Both the position numbers and the translations under genes were made by a program. Under the pieces are notes generated by a model. The model was not told the DNA's origin and ran no database searches. It saw only the letters and a program-made list of their open reading frames with translations. From Mycobacterium sp. SMC-2 (GTDB lineage Bacteria; Actinomycetota; Actinomycetes; Mycobacteriales; Mycobacteriaceae): 64,000 nt of DNA. The stretch lies in assembly GCF_025263485.1 (NCBI RefSeq), contig NZ_CP079863.1, positions 4,278,001-4,342,000 of the forward strand. The letters run 5' to 3'. This document shows positions 19,250-30,200 of the stretch, one piece after another (within the stretch, counting starts at the first letter, position 1; every line of letters begins with the position of its first letter).

Positions 19250-20011
19250 TTAGGGACCCGCATCGATATCCCACCGCGGCGTCAGCACGCCCAGCGCGCC
19301 CAACGCCACCGCCGCGGCGGTCGAGGTCCGCAGGACCTGGGGGCCAAGCCGCACCGCTGCCGCGCCCGCGTGGGTCAAGGCGGCGATCTCTTCGGGGGTG
19401 ATACCCCCTTCGGGACCGACCACCAAGAGCAACGAATTCGCTTGCGCGACATCAATGTCGGCGAGCCGTTCGGTGGCCGACTCGTGCAGCGCCAGCACAG
19501 TCGCTCCGGCGGCTACCTCGTCGCGGATCCGTTCGGTCAGCTCGGCGGTGGTCAGCACGCCGTCGACGGGCGGGATGTGCGCCCGGCGCGATTGCCGTGC
19601 CGCAGCACGGACGACGGCACGCCATCGGCGCAGGCCCTTGTCCGCACGGGCGCCCTGCCAATTGGCCACACACCGGGCCGCCTGCCAGGCCACGAACGCG
19701 TCGGCGCCGGCTTCAGTGGCCAGCTCGACCGCCAACTCCGAGCGTTCCGACTTGGGCAGCGCCTGAACCACCGTCACCGGCGGGTACGCAGGTGCGATGT
19801 GCCAGCGCTTCAGCACTCGGGCGCGCAATCCCTCGCGGCCGGCGTGCTCGACCTCGCAGTGCGCCAGGCCGCCGGCTCCGTCGCCGAGGACCAATTGCTC
19901 GCCGGGGCGGATCCGCCGCACGGTGGCGGCGTGAAATCCCTCGTCGCCGTCGAGGACGGCCAGCGAGCCGATGTCGGGCAGTGCGTCGATGTAGAAGAGG
20001 GTCGCGACCAT
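19250..20011 (-). CDS. rsmE: 16S rRNA m3U1498 methyltransferase RsmE
   Basis: SPOUT-class methyltransferase, 253 aa. An N-terminal PUA-like domain ([24 protein letters not shown]) precedes [23 protein letters not shown]. The SAM-binding knot then shows [16 protein letters not shown] and [16 protein letters not shown]. Methylates U1498 of 16S rRNA in the decoding region. Downstream of dnaJ2 with a 117-bp gap that holds no supported gene. Same order as M. tuberculosis Rv2372c-Rv2374c. Confidence 0.95.
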   Translation of the reverse strand: MVATLFYIDALPDIGSLAVLDGDEGFHAATVRRIRPGEQLVLGDGAGGLAHCEVEHAGREGLRARVLKRWHIAPAYPPVTVVQALPKSERSELAVELATEAGADAFVAWQAARCVANWQGARADKGLRRWRAVVRAAARQSRRAHIPPVDGVLTTAELTERIRDEVAAGATVLALHESATERLADIDVAQANSLLLVVGPEGGITPEEIAALTHAGAAAVRLGPQVLRTSTAAAVALGALGVLTPRWDIDAGP

Positions 20012-20128
20012 GAGTTTCTCCTACGTCAGTCGCGGGTGACCCGCACGTCGCCGAGCGTGGGGTCTAGGTACGAAAAGCGCTCCGACTTCGTCCACAGGCC
20101 ACACGCTCGACGAGCTGAAACGGCGCGG

Positions 20129-21277
20129 CTAGCGCCCGGTGAAGGTTTCGCGCAGCCGGCTGAACAGCCCGCCGCCGGCGTTCGTCGAGCGGACCTCGGG
20201 CACATCGCGGCCGCGGCGCCCCTTGAACTCGCGCAGCAGTTCGGTGTCGTGGTGGTCCAGCCGCGTGGGGACCACGACCTCGACGTGTACGTGCAGATCA
20301 CCCCGGGTGCCCGACCGTAGGTGCGGCATCCCGTGGCCACGCAGGGTGATCACCGAACCCGGTTGTGTGCCAGGCGGAATGGTGATCTCGCTCAGACCAT
20401 CCAGGATGGCGTCGATGGTGACGGTGGCCCCCAGCGCCGCGTCGACCATGGGCACCGACACCGTGCAGTGCAGGTCGTCGCCCTCGCGCACGAAGACGTC
20501 GTGGGCCTGCTCGTGGACCTCGACGTACAGATCGCCGGCCGGCCCTCCCCCGGGCCCGACCTCACCCTGGGCGGCGAGGCGAACCCGCATGCCGTCGCCG
20601 ACCCCGGCGGGAATCTTGACGCTGATCTCGCGGCGGGCCCGCACCCGTCCGTCGCCCATGCATTGGTGGCAGGGATCGGGAATGACGACGCCGACACCGC
20701 GGCAGGTGGGACACGGCCGGGACGTCATCACCTGGCCGAGCAGCGACCGCTGCACCGTCTGGACCTCGCCGCGGCCGCCGCAGGTGTCGCACGGGACCGG
20801 CACGGAATCCCCGTTGGTGCCCTTGCCCTGGCAGCGGTCACACAGCACCGCGGTGTCGACGGTGACCTGCTTGGTCACACCGGTCGCGCATTCTTCGAGG
20901 TCGAGCCGCATCCGCAGCAGCGAGTCGGAGCCCGGCCGCACCCGGCCGACGGGGCCGCGCGCGGTAGGACCGCCGCTGAACCCGCCGCCGAAGAACGCTT
21001 CGAACACGTCGCCGAGGCCACCGAAGCCGCCGCCGAAGCCGCCGCCCGCCGCGGCGGCGTTCTCCATCGGATCGCCACCCAGGTCGACGATGCGTCGTTT
21101 CTCAGGGTCGCTCAGCACCTCGTAGGCGACGCTGATCTCCTTGAACTTCGCCTGCGCGGCCTCATCCGGGTTGACGTCGGGATGCAGTTCGCGCGCCAGC
21201 TTGCGGTACGCGCGCTTGATCTCCGCGTCGCTGGCGTTCCTGCTCACGCCGAGCAGCCCGTAATAGTCGCGTGCCAC
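20129..21277 (-). CDS. dnaJ2: Chaperone DnaJ (DnaJ2)
   Basis: Type I DnaJ, 382 aa, co-chaperone of DnaK. J domain at residues 1-70 with the HPD tripeptide ([10 protein letters not shown]). A Gly/Phe-rich linker ([26 protein letters not shown]) follows. Four CxxCxGxG repeats bind two zincs: [24 protein letters not shown] and CHQCMGDG. The C-terminal substrate-binding domain ends TFTGR. It is 58 bp downstream of hrcA, probably the same operon. Confidence 0.95.
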   Translation of the reverse strand: MARDYYGLLGVSRNASDAEIKRAYRKLARELHPDVNPDEAAQAKFKEISVAYEVLSDPEKRRIVDLGGDPMENAAAAGGGFGGGFGGLGDVFEAFFGGGFSGGPTARGPVGRVRPGSDSLLRMRLDLEECATGVTKQVTVDTAVLCDRCQGKGTNGDSVPVPCDTCGGRGEVQTVQRSLLGQVMTSRPCPTCRGVGVVIPDPCHQCMGDGRVRARREISVKIPAGVGDGMRVRLAAQGEVGPGGGPAGDLYVEVHEQAHDVFVREGDDLHCTVSVPMVDAALGATVTIDAILDGLSEITIPPGTQPGSVITLRGHGMPHLRSGTRGDLHVHVEVVVPTRLDHHDTELLREFKGRRGRDVPEVRSTNAGGGLFSRLRETFTGR

Positions 21278-21335
21278 GCCTGACTCTCCTAAACCTGGTC
21301 CTTATCCCGCGCCTGCGCAGACCGCGGGTGCGCGT

Positions 21336-22373
<1,038 letters not shown>

Positions 22374-22586
22374 TCACCTCCCTTCACCACCCTGACCGGG
22401 TTCATTTTACGGGTCCCGAGCCGTGCTAACTGTTACCAGCAACCGGCCGCGGGGGCGAGCCGCGGCGGGCGCTCGGCGGCGGCGGTCGGGATTCCGGGCG
22501 GCTTCGCCGCTGGCGACGCTTCTTCCGACTAGCCTGTCCAGCATGAACCGGTCGGGTCACAGCAACGCGTCGGGGAAGATCGGGCA

Positions 22587-22901
22587 ATGATTTTCAAGGG
22601 CGTCCGCGAAGGCAAGCCGTATCCCGAGCACGGGCTGTCCTACCGGGACTGGGCCCAGATCCCGCCGCAGCAGATCCGGCTCGACGAATTGGTCACCACG
22701 ACGACGGTGCTGGCGCTGGACCGCCTGCTGTCGGAGGATTCAACCTTCTACGGCGACCTCTTCCCGCATGCGGTGCGGTGGAAGGGCGTCACCTATCTCG
22801 AAGACGGGCTGCACCGGGCGGTCCGTGCGGCGCTGCGCAACCGCACCGTGTTGCACGCCCGCGTGTTCGACATGGACATGGCGCCGGGGCCGCGCAGGTA
22901 G
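22587..22901 (+). CDS. Conserved hypothetical protein, Rv2375-like
   Basis: Protein of 104 aa beginning MIFKGVREGKPYPEHGLSYRDWAQIPP. A helical centre (LVTTTTVLALDRLL) precedes FYGDLFPHAVRWKGVTYLEDGLHRAVRAALRNRTVLHARVF. The basic C-terminal half with the pattern DGLHRAVRAALRNR suggests a nucleic-acid or partner interaction, but this is inference. Divergent from hrcA, as Rv2375 is in M. tuberculosis. No function recognised. Confidence 0.8.
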   Translation: MIFKGVREGKPYPEHGLSYRDWAQIPPQQIRLDELVTTTTVLALDRLLSEDSTFYGDLFPHAVRWKGVTYLEDGLHRAVRAALRNRTVLHARVFDMDMAPGPRR

Positions 22902-22905
22902 GGCC

Positions 22906-22932
22906 GGTCACGTTTGGGTGACGCCGGGTGTC
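22906..22932 (+). promoter_or_regulatory. Possible ECF41-type promoter
   Basis: GGTCACG (22906-22912), 16-bp spacer, TGTC (22929-22932), about 50 bp before the CMD gene. This resembles the TGTCACA-N16-CGTC consensus I recall for ECF41 autoregulated promoters: five of seven bases match at -35, three of four at -10. The sigma factor lies in the operon it would drive. Match made by eye. Confidence 0.35.
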
Positions 22933-22981
22933 GACTTAGTAAGGACGTTGGTTCACACCGCAACTTGCTAGGAGGATCGCC

Positions 22982-23581
22982 ATGTCCCGGTTGCCAGGGG
23001 TCTCCGACCACGACGCCAGTCTGGGCGCCAAGATCGCCTTCTTCTTCACCAAGCGCAAGCTGGCCCAGATGACCGGCCTGGAAACGGCCGGAATGCTCGA
23101 ACCGCTGCGGATGTACGCGCACATCCCCCGGCTGCTCAATGCCTACGGCAGGCTCGAGCAGGCCGAGTCGAAGCTGGACATCCTGCGCCCGCGCCATCGC
23201 GCGCTCGCGGAGCTCAAGGCGGCGACGACGGTGCGCTGCGAGTACTGCATCGACCTCGGTTCGCAGATCGCCCGAAGGTGGGGCATCACCGACGAGGAGC
23301 TGCTCGCGATGGCCGACTATCGAAACGCCGCGTGCTTCTCCGAGGTCGACAAGCTGATCCTCGAGTACGCCACCGCGATCAGCCGCACCCCCGTCGAGGT
23401 CGACGACGAGCTTTTCGCTGCGCTGCGCGCGCATTTCGACACGGCCCAACTCGTCGGGCTCACCCACGTCATCACGCTGGGCAACCTGCGCGCGCGCTTC
23501 AACCTCGCGCTGGGGATCGGCTCGTCCGGCTTCTCCGGCAACCAGGTCTGCGCCCTGCCCGAACTCCAGGGCGGCACATGA
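22982..23581 (+). CDS. Carboxymuconolactone decarboxylase/AhpD-like protein
   Basis: Protein of 199 aa with the CMD core: HRALAELKAATTVRCEYCIDLGSQIARRWGITDEELLAMADY. The CxxC pair (CEYC) is present, but the downstream His of AhpD-type peroxidases is not obvious. A second helical block (FDTAQLVGLTHVITLGNLRARFNLALGIGSSG) is typical of the family. Probably a small redox protein. The start follows a perfect Shine-Dalgarno (AGGAGGATCGCC). Its stop overlaps the sigma-factor ATG (ATGA). CMD genes beside a SnoaL-tailed sigma factor are the hallmark of ECF41 loci. Confidence 0.88.
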   Translation: MSRLPGVSDHDASLGAKIAFFFTKRKLAQMTGLETAGMLEPLRMYAHIPRLLNAYGRLEQAESKLDILRPRHRALAELKAATTVRCEYCIDLGSQIARRWGITDEELLAMADYRNAACFSEVDKLILEYATAISRTPVEVDDELFAALRAHFDTAQLVGLTHVITLGNLRARFNLALGIGSSGFSGNQVCALPELQGGT

Positions 23582-24453
23582 CCGTGGATGCGTCCGTGAC
23601 GGCGCGGTTCGAGGCGGCGCGACCGCAGCTGGGCGCCATCGCCTACCGCATGCTGGGTTCGATCGACGACGCCCAGGACGCCGTGCAGGAAGCCTGGCTG
23701 CGGCTGAGCGGCAGCGGCGCCGACGGCATCGACAACCTGGACGCCTGGCTGACCACCGTGGTGGCCCGCATCTGCCTGAACATGCTGCGCGACCGCCGGG
23801 CCCGCGGCAGGGAGGAACCGGCCGTCGTCCTGCCCGATCCGATCGTGGAAGTCGACGACGAATTCGACCCCGAACATCGCGCGATGCTGGCCGACGCGGT
23901 CGGGCTGGCGTTGTTCGTGGTGCTGAACACGTTGCCGCCGGAGCAGCGCCTGGCCTTCGTGCTGCACGACGTCTTCGCCGTGCCGTTCGACCAGATCGCA
24001 CCCATCGTCGGGCGGACGCCGGAGGCCACCCGCAAGCTGGCCAGCCGGGCGCGCCGACGCATCGAAGAGGCCGATCCGGCCCCCGACGGCGACGTGGCCG
24101 CCCAGCGGGAGGCGGTCGACGCATTCTTCGCGGCGGGACGAAGCGGCGACTTCGACCGCCTGGTGGCGGTGCTGCATCCCGACGTGGTGCTCCGCGGCGA
24201 TTTCGGCCGCGGCACCGCGGGTTTCCGCGCCGAGGGTGCGTCCGAGGTGGCCAGGCTCGCCCGCGGTTACGCGGGTGCGGACCGCGAGGTGCGTGCCGCG
24301 ACCGTCAACGGGGCCGCCGGCGCGGTCATCTTCGTCGCGGGGCACGCGACGGCGATCATGGGGTTCGTGGTGCGCGACGGCCTGATCGCCTCGATCGACG
24401 TGCTGGCCGACCCCGTTCGCGTCGCCAGATCACACCTGCGCGCCGGTCACTGA
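23578..24453 (+). CDS. ECF41/SigJ-type sigma factor with SnoaL-like tail
   Basis: ECF sigma factor of 291 aa. Sigma2: [33 protein letters not shown]. Linker VVLPDP resembles the WLPEP motif of ECF41. Sigma4: [47 protein letters not shown]. The C-terminal 110 residues form a SnoaL/NTF2-like domain ([29 protein letters not shown]), which in ECF41 proteins modulates core-polymerase binding in place of an anti-sigma factor. No anti-sigma gene is present. The ATG inside the longer open frame is fixed by the ATGA overlap with the CMD gene. It converges on cfp2 with a 7-nt overlap. Confidence 0.9.
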   Translation: MTVDASVTARFEAARPQLGAIAYRMLGSIDDAQDAVQEAWLRLSGSGADGIDNLDAWLTTVVARICLNMLRDRRARGREEPAVVLPDPIVEVDDEFDPEHRAMLADAVGLALFVVLNTLPPEQRLAFVLHDVFAVPFDQIAPIVGRTPEATRKLASRARRRIEEADPAPDGDVAAQREAVDAFFAAGRSGDFDRLVAVLHPDVVLRGDFGRGTAGFRAEGASEVARLARGYAGADREVRAATVNGAAGAVIFVAGHATAIMGFVVRDGLIASIDVLADPVRVARSHLRAGH

Positions 24454-24950
24454 CCGGCGGCCTGCAGCAACTGCATCGCCGACGCGCGGGACAGCACCCA
24501 GCCGCCCTGGTTGACGAACGTGATGTGCTGCGTGACCGGCGACGTCAGCTTCGGGCCGGAGACCGCCACGTCGGCGGTGGCCGAACCCGCGGCGGCCGGC
24601 TGGATGTTCGTGACGTCGAACGACAGGGGCAGGTCGCCGTTCTTGGCCGCCTTCTGCAGCTTCTTGTCGGCGACGTGCGCCTCGATCCCGCTGATGCCGC
24701 CTTGAACCAGATTGCCCTTGCTGGAGAACGACACGCTCGGGTCGGCCAGGCTGGTCAGCACGCCGGTCAGCTGATCGGCGGTCGGGACGTCGGCGGCGGC
24801 GGCCGGGACCGGGTCCTGCGGTAGAGGCGCGCCGACCGCGGCCAACCGCACCTGATCCATCGGCGCCGCGGTGGAGGCCAAGCCGGCGGCGGCGCCCCCG
24901 ATGGCGGCGAATGCTGCCACGCTGGTGGCGAGCAACTTAACGGTTTTCAT
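24447..24950 (-). CDS. cfp2: Secreted low-molecular-weight antigen CFP2/MTB12
   Basis: Protein of 167 aa matching Rv2376c (CFP2, MTB12). Signal peptide [23 protein letters not shown].., a Pro/Ala-rich stretch [27 protein letters not shown], then the compact domain with [37 protein letters not shown] and ending [23 protein letters not shown]. Secreted antigen with an NTF2-like fold; biochemical role unknown. ATG at 24950 follows AGGGGGAAGC. The frame extends 7 codons upstream without support. Confidence 0.93.
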   Translation of the reverse strand: MKTVKLLATSVAAFAAIGGAAAGLASTAAPMDQVRLAAVGAPLPQDPVPAAAADVPTADQLTGVLTSLADPSVSFSSKGNLVQGGISGIEAHVADKKLQKAAKNGDLPLSFDVTNIQPAAAGSATADVAVSGPKLTSPVTQHITFVNQGGWVLSRASAMQLLQAAGQ

Positions 24951-25095
24951 GCTTCCCCCTTCGACGGGCACGAGTCTCAGCGCGCCCGCACCCTGTTGTT
25001 TCGCAACTCGGCACGGCTACGTTACGGCAGCGCCATATGAAGACAACAGGCGGAAGCTGTGCGCGCGCTGTGTGGCCGCCCAGAGTTCGGGCCGG

Positions 25096-25611
25096 CTAGT
25101 TGATCGCCGTGGCCGCCTGGATGAGGGCGATGGCGGCGTCGTGCTGCAGCACCCAGTTCCCGCCTTGGTTGACGAACTCCAGATGCTTTTGCACCGGGCC
25201 GGCGAACTTCGGACCCGAGATGGCCACATCGGCCTGGGCCATGTTCGGGCCGGCCGGCGCGATGTTCGTCACGGCGAACGTCTCCGGAAAGTTCCCATTC
25301 CGGTAGGCCTTTCGCAGCTCGTGGTCGGCCACGTGGCCCTCGTCGGGGCTGATGCCGTTCTCGACCAAGTTGTTCTTGGTCGTGTAGGAGACGCCTGGAT
25401 TGGTGGCCTGGTCGCACAGGTTCGACAACTGATCCGCGGTCGGCAGCGCTCCCGGGGCCGGCGGCGGCGGTGGCGGGTCCTGCGGTATCGGCGCGCCGAT
25501 CGCGGCCAACCGCACCTGATCCATCGGTGTTGCGACGAACGCGCCACCGGCGGCTCCCCCTACGACGGCGAACGCCGCCACGCCGGTGGCAATACTTTTC
25601 CTGGTTTTCAC
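25096..25611 (-). CDS. Second CFP2/MTB12-like secreted protein
   Basis: Paralogue of the neighbouring cfp2, 171 aa. The two share the order signal peptide, [68 protein letters not shown], and FVNQGGNWVLQHDAAIALIQAA. It differs by a Pro run, one central Cys and a more charged core. The start is GTG at 25611 (VKTRKSIATGVAAFAVVGGAAGG) with AAGGGGGAACC upstream; the open frame above it lacks a ribosome site. M. tuberculosis has a single cfp2 here, so this is a tandem duplication that has diverged. Confidence 0.9.
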   Translation of the reverse strand: MKTRKSIATGVAAFAVVGGAAGGAFVATPMDQVRLAAIGAPIPQDPPPPPPAPGALPTADQLSNLCDQATNPGVSYTTKNNLVENGISPDEGHVADHELRKAYRNGNFPETFAVTNIAPAGPNMAQADVAISGPKFAGPVQKHLEFVNQGGNWVLQHDAAIALIQAATAIN

Positions 25612-25750
25612 GGTTCCCCCTTCAGATACGCATGCACCGTGGCGGGATCTCAGCGATCTTGTCCCCCACACGGTTCCGCGTTACCACGTGCAATGGGTGT
25701 TAAGTGTGCCTCGTGTGACCGGCGATTGTGTCTCGGGCCGGTCACGGTAC

Positions 25751-25771
25751 GGCGGCGGTGCACCCGCCGCC
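25751..25771 (-). terminator. GC-rich hairpin after mbtH
   Basis: GGCGGCGG, 5-nt loop, CCGCCGCC: a perfect 8-bp stem starting 4 nt beyond the mbtH stop, on the strand of the mbt operon. No T-run follows, as is common for mycobacterial terminators, so an intrinsic or hairpin-assisted end of the mbtB-H transcript is likely. Confidence 0.55.
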
Positions 25772-25775
25772 ACTC

Positions 25776-25994
25776 TTACGAGCGTCGCTTGAGCGATTCC
25801 TGAAGACTCTTCGGCCGGATGTCGGTCCAGTTCTGTTCGACATACTCCAGGCACTCCGCGCGGCTTGCTTCGCCGAAGACCACCCGCCACCCCGCCGGTT
25901 TGTCGGCGAAGCTCGGCCACAGGCTGTGTTGGTTTTCGTCGTTGACCAAAACGAAGAAAGTGCCGTTGTCGTCATCGAAGGGGTTGATGCTCAT
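25776..25994 (-). CDS. mbtH: MbtH, adenylation-domain activator
   Basis: Founding member of the MbtH-like family, 72 aa. It carries the family pattern [33 protein letters not shown], a Cys-containing helix and [10 protein letters not shown]. The conserved Trp residues and SLWP turn that bind NRPS adenylation domains are present. It probably supports MbtB, MbtE and MbtF. Overlaps the end of mbtG by 23 nt and is the last gene of the operon. Confidence 0.97.
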   Translation of the reverse strand: MSINPFDDDNGTFFVLVNDENQHSLWPSFADKPAGWRVVFGEASRAECLEYVEQNWTDIRPKSLQESLKRRS

Positions 25995-27267
25995 CGCGTC
26001 TCCTTGTCGTGTGCTTGGTCGGCCCCACTGAGCCCACTGTGGATCCCAATACCCGGTCAGACAACAATCCCAAGCAACTGAGGTTCGGAAATCCCGGCCC
26101 CTGCGTCAGACCGGACAGGTTGGGCAGGAACAACTTGGGCGTGACGTCGGCGACCGCCAGGTCGTAGCCGATCGCTTCCTGCAGGCTGTCGGCCGTCAGT
26201 GGTCCGCCCAGGCCGAGTTCCAACAGATCCAGCACGTCCTGGCCGAACAACGACGTGAACCAGAGCGAGTCGGCGCCGGAACCGTCGATGACCAGGTCGA
26301 AACCGTGCACCGTCTCGAGGTTCTCGCTGCCCCGGTTGGTGGACAAGGTGAGCCGGATCTGCCCGTCCCGGCCCACGGCATGGGCAACGCGGCCCCGCAA
26401 GTGGCGGATGCGGTCGTCGGCCAGCAGGGCCTCCTGCACGTTGGCCGAGAACACGCCGCGGTCGGTGCGGGCAATCGCGTCGCGGCGTTCGGCCAGCGTC
26501 AGGGCGCTCCAGTCGGTCGGATCGGAAAACAGCGAATTCTCAAAGAAGCTCTCCCCCCGGGTGAACAACGTCACCTGTGGTGAGATGACGGTGATGGTCG
26601 AAACCCGGTGCCGGAAAAGCTCATTGAGCATCGACGCTGCGGTCTCACCGCCGCCGATCACCGCCACCCGCTCGGCGCTGATCCGGTCATGGCCCGCCGC
26701 GCGGTCCCAGAACTGGGCAATCGACAGCACCCGCGGATTGCCGGGGAGCAACGACTTCTCGGCCTGGCCGGGCCCGGTGATCATCAGGGCGTCGGCGTGC
26801 ACGGTCGTCTCGTGGGTGTGTAGCGCCCATTGGTCGCCGCGCACGGCCAGCCTTTCCACCTCACCGTGCACCACGTCGAGCCCGACCTGGTCGGCCACCC
26901 AGCCCAGGTACCGGCTCCACCGGCGATGCGTCGGCGCCGGTCGGCCACGGTCGATCCATTCGGCGAACGACGCCGTGGCGATCAGGTAGGACTGCCAGCT
27001 GTAGCGGGTCATCCGCTCGTCGAGTTCGGCGTTGCGGCGGGGCACGAGCGCGGAGCGGTATGGAAAGCCCACATCCTTTTCCGGGCTGGTGCCGAGCCGC
27101 TGCGCCCCGTCGGTCCAACCGCCGCCCGCGTGCCAGTTGGCCCCGACGCCGAGGCGTTCGACCGCGATCACCTCGGGGGCATCGATGCCCATGTCCCGCA
27201 GCACGGACGCCTTGGCCGCGACCGCGACCGCCTTGGCTCCCGCGCCCAGGATCGCAAATGTGCTCAT
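25972..27267 (-). CDS. mbtG: Lysine N6-monooxygenase MbtG
   Basis: Flavin N-monooxygenase of 431 aa that hydroxylates the lysine side chains of (dideoxy)mycobactin. FAD motif [16 protein letters not shown] at the N-terminus, NADPH motif [12 protein letters not shown] in the middle, and a C-terminal substrate/FAD region [17 protein letters not shown]. The N-terminal GAGAKA replaces the strict GxGxxG, as is usual for MbtG. ATGA overlap with mbtF upstream. Length equals that of the M. tuberculosis protein as I recall it. Confidence 0.95.
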   Translation of the reverse strand: MSTFAILGAGAKAVAVAAKASVLRDMGIDAPEVIAVERLGVGANWHAGGGWTDGAQRLGTSPEKDVGFPYRSALVPRRNAELDERMTRYSWQSYLIATASFAEWIDRGRPAPTHRRWSRYLGWVADQVGLDVVHGEVERLAVRGDQWALHTHETTVHADALMITGPGQAEKSLLPGNPRVLSIAQFWDRAAGHDRISAERVAVIGGGETAASMLNELFRHRVSTITVISPQVTLFTRGESFFENSLFSDPTDWSALTLAERRDAIARTDRGVFSANVQEALLADDRIRHLRGRVAHAVGRDGQIRLTLSTNRGSENLETVHGFDLVIDGSGADSLWFTSLFGQDVLDLLELGLGGPLTADSLQEAIGYDLAVADVTPKLFLPNLSGLTQGPGFPNLSCLGLLSDRVLGSTVGSVGPTKHTTRRRDEHQPLR

Positions 27268-30200
27268 CGCACCATCTCCCGCAACGATTCAATCCAAAGG
27301 TGTTGTAACGCAGCGACATCGGCCTCGCCGAGAATGTCGGGGAGCGTGCGCCACTGCGCGGCCAGCACGCGCTGACCGTCGAACGTAAGCATGGCGGCCA
27401 CGATGGTGAGCTCATGGCGCACCGCCAGATCCGGTTCCGGCTGCGGCGACACCCCGGCAAGGAGCTCACGCTCCAGCGTCAGCCCGGTGCCGCCGTGGGC
27501 GTGGGCGGCACCGAGGTAGTTCAACAGCAGTTGCGGCCCGGGCAGCGGGGCGAGGCGTTCGGCGGTGTCGGCACGCAGATAGCGCAGCAACCCGTAGTCC
27601 AGCCCGTCGCCGGGGATGGCCGCCAGTTGCTCCCCCACCTCTCGCGGATCGGCCGACGCCACGCGTATGGGGTAGATGGAACTCAGCAGCCCGACGGTGT
27701 CGCCGGTGTCGACGATGTGCGCGCCCGCTGGGTCGACGAGACCGTCGGCGCGCCCATGTGTTTCGAGCGCCAGCAGGGGTGGTGGCGTGGCCTGATTCCG
27801 CGACCGCCGCCACCGCGTCACCGTCGCCGCCGTGGCGGCGACCAACAGGTGCGGCAAGGGTAGCCCCGAGTCCAGCAGCCGGCGGGTCGTCTCCGCATCG
27901 GCGGCGATCATGCGCACGTCCAGCTCGCGCGCTCGGTCGCGGCCCGGATCGACCCGTCGGGCGCCGAGGTCGGGGTCGGCGCCCTCGGACTGTGCGGCCC
28001 AGAATTCCACCGTGTCCAGCCGGTGTGCGCGTTCGACGAGCGCGCCGGCCCAGCGCCGGTAGCTGGTATGCTCGCGGATCGGTGCGGGTGGGCGCCCGGC
28101 GGCCAAAGATCTTAGGGCACCATCTAATTCGCCGAGGACCACTCGCCACGACGCAGGATCCAGCGCCAGCACGTGGGCGGCCAGCAGCAGGACGCTCGGC
28201 CCGGCCGGGGGGCGAAGCCACACCGCGGCCAGCAACGTCCCCCGCTCCGGGTCGAGGCGGTCGACGGCCCGCGCGGCGTGTTCGGGAACCACCGCCTGCA
28301 GCTCGCCGGAGACCGCGACCTCGTGGACGAGTGCGGCGTCGCTGGCCGGCGTCGAAACCAGGGTCATGGCGGCACGGTCCAGGCGGGCGCGCAGCACTTC
28401 GTGCCCGTCGATGATGCCGGCCAGCGCGGCGTCCAATTGCGCGCGGGTGACGTCGTCGGGCAGCCGGATGGCTTCGGTTTGCGCCAGCCGGCGCGGCTCG
28501 CCGTATTCGTACAGCCAGCGGCCGTTGGGCAGCACCGGCGTCGGTCCGGTGTCGTCTTCCAGATCGCTTCTGGCGGTGATGTTTTCGGAGTCGATGGCCT
28601 CGGCCAGCTCGCGGACGTTGGCGCACTCGAGGATGAGCCTGGCGCGCAGCGCGATCCCCCGCGCCCGGGCCGCCTGCACCACCGACAGGGCCACGATGGA
28701 ATCCAGGCCCAGCTGCAGGAAATCCGTGGAGACGTCTACCCGTGGTTGATGCAGCAGCTCGGAAAGGAGCTCGGCCAGCGCGGCTTCGGTCGGAGTTTCC
28801 GGATCGGCTCCGGCTTCGCCGTCACCGGCCTCGGCGGGGTCGAAGGCGCTCAGCGCGGCCTCGTCCAGCTTGCCGTTGACCGTCAGGGGGATTTCGTCGA
28901 CGGTGACGATGCACTGCGGAATCATGTAGCGGGGCAGCCGGGAGCCGAGCATGCCGCGCAGCTCGGCGGGCGACGGTGGGCGCGGTGCCGCATCGGAAAT
29001 GACCACGTAGGCGGTTAGCCGCGCGATTCCTTGCGGTCGGCGCACCAGAACGCCCGCCTGCCGGACGGCCGGATGCGATTCGAGTGCGGCCGCGATCTCG
29101 CCCGGTTCGACGCGGTAGCCGCGGATCTTCACCTGCTCGTCGGCGCGGCCCACGTATTGCAGCGAGCCGTCGAGGCCCCGACGCACCAAATCGCCGGTGC
29201 GGTACATGCGTCCACCGATCGCGAACGGATCGGCGACGAACCGCCGGCTGGTCTCCGCCGCGCGGCCGAGATACCCGCGGGCCAGCTGGGCGCCGGCCAG
29301 ATAAAGTTCGCCGGTCGCCCCGCAGGGCACCGGGCGCAGCGCGGAGTCCAGCACGTAAGCGCGGGTGTGCCGGGTCGGCCGCCCGATCGAGGGCTCGTCG
29401 TGCTCGGCGATGGCGGCGACCACCGCCTCGACCGTGGTTTCGGTGGGGCCGTAGCAGTTGTAGGCCGCCATGCCCGTGCGCGCGCACTGGGCGCGGATGA
29501 CCGTCCAAGCGGGTTTGCCGAGCGCTTCCCCGCCAAGCGCCAGCACCGCCAGCGGGACCGTGGTGAGCAAGCCGCATGCCGTGAGTTGGGCGAACATCGA
29601 CGGGGTGGTGTCGATCATGTCGATGCGGTGTTCGGCGATCGCCGCGACCAGCGCCTCGGCGTCGGTCTGCGTGTGCTCGTCCACGATGTGCACACTGTGG
29701 CCGTCGAGCAGCGCGACCAACGGCTGCCAGGCCGCGTCGAACGCGAACGACCACGCGTGCGCGATGCGCAGCGGCCGACCCAGCCGGGCGGCCGCCGGCC
29801 GCAACACGTTGTCACGGTGATCGTCGGCGTAGGCGCCCACCGCCGCGTGAGTTCCGATGACGCCCTTGGGTTCTCCCGTGGTGCCCGAGGTGAAGACGAC
29901 GTAGGCGGCCTGCCCGGGCGCCACGTCGACCGCGTGGAAGTCGCCGGGTGGGCCGCCGGCGGACGCCTCGTCGATCACGATGGCGGCCCCGGATTGGCGC
30001 AGGATCGATTCGACCCGTTCCGGGGGCGTCCCCGGCTCCATCGGCACGCACACGCCGCCGGCCTTGAGGATCGCGAGCATCGCGACGATGTACTCGGGCC
30101 CCCGGGGAAGCCGGATGACCACCGGGGTTTCGGACCGCACGCCGCGGTCCGCGAGCCGGGTGGCCAGGCCGTTGGTCAGGGCGTCCAGTTCGCGATAGCT

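Noticed and set aside
20026..20128. Minus-strand tail ending ERFSYLDPTLGDVRVTRD between dnaJ2 and rsmE
   Set aside because: It looks protein-like, but the rest of that frame is dnaJ2 shadow and there is no start or ribosome site within the gap.
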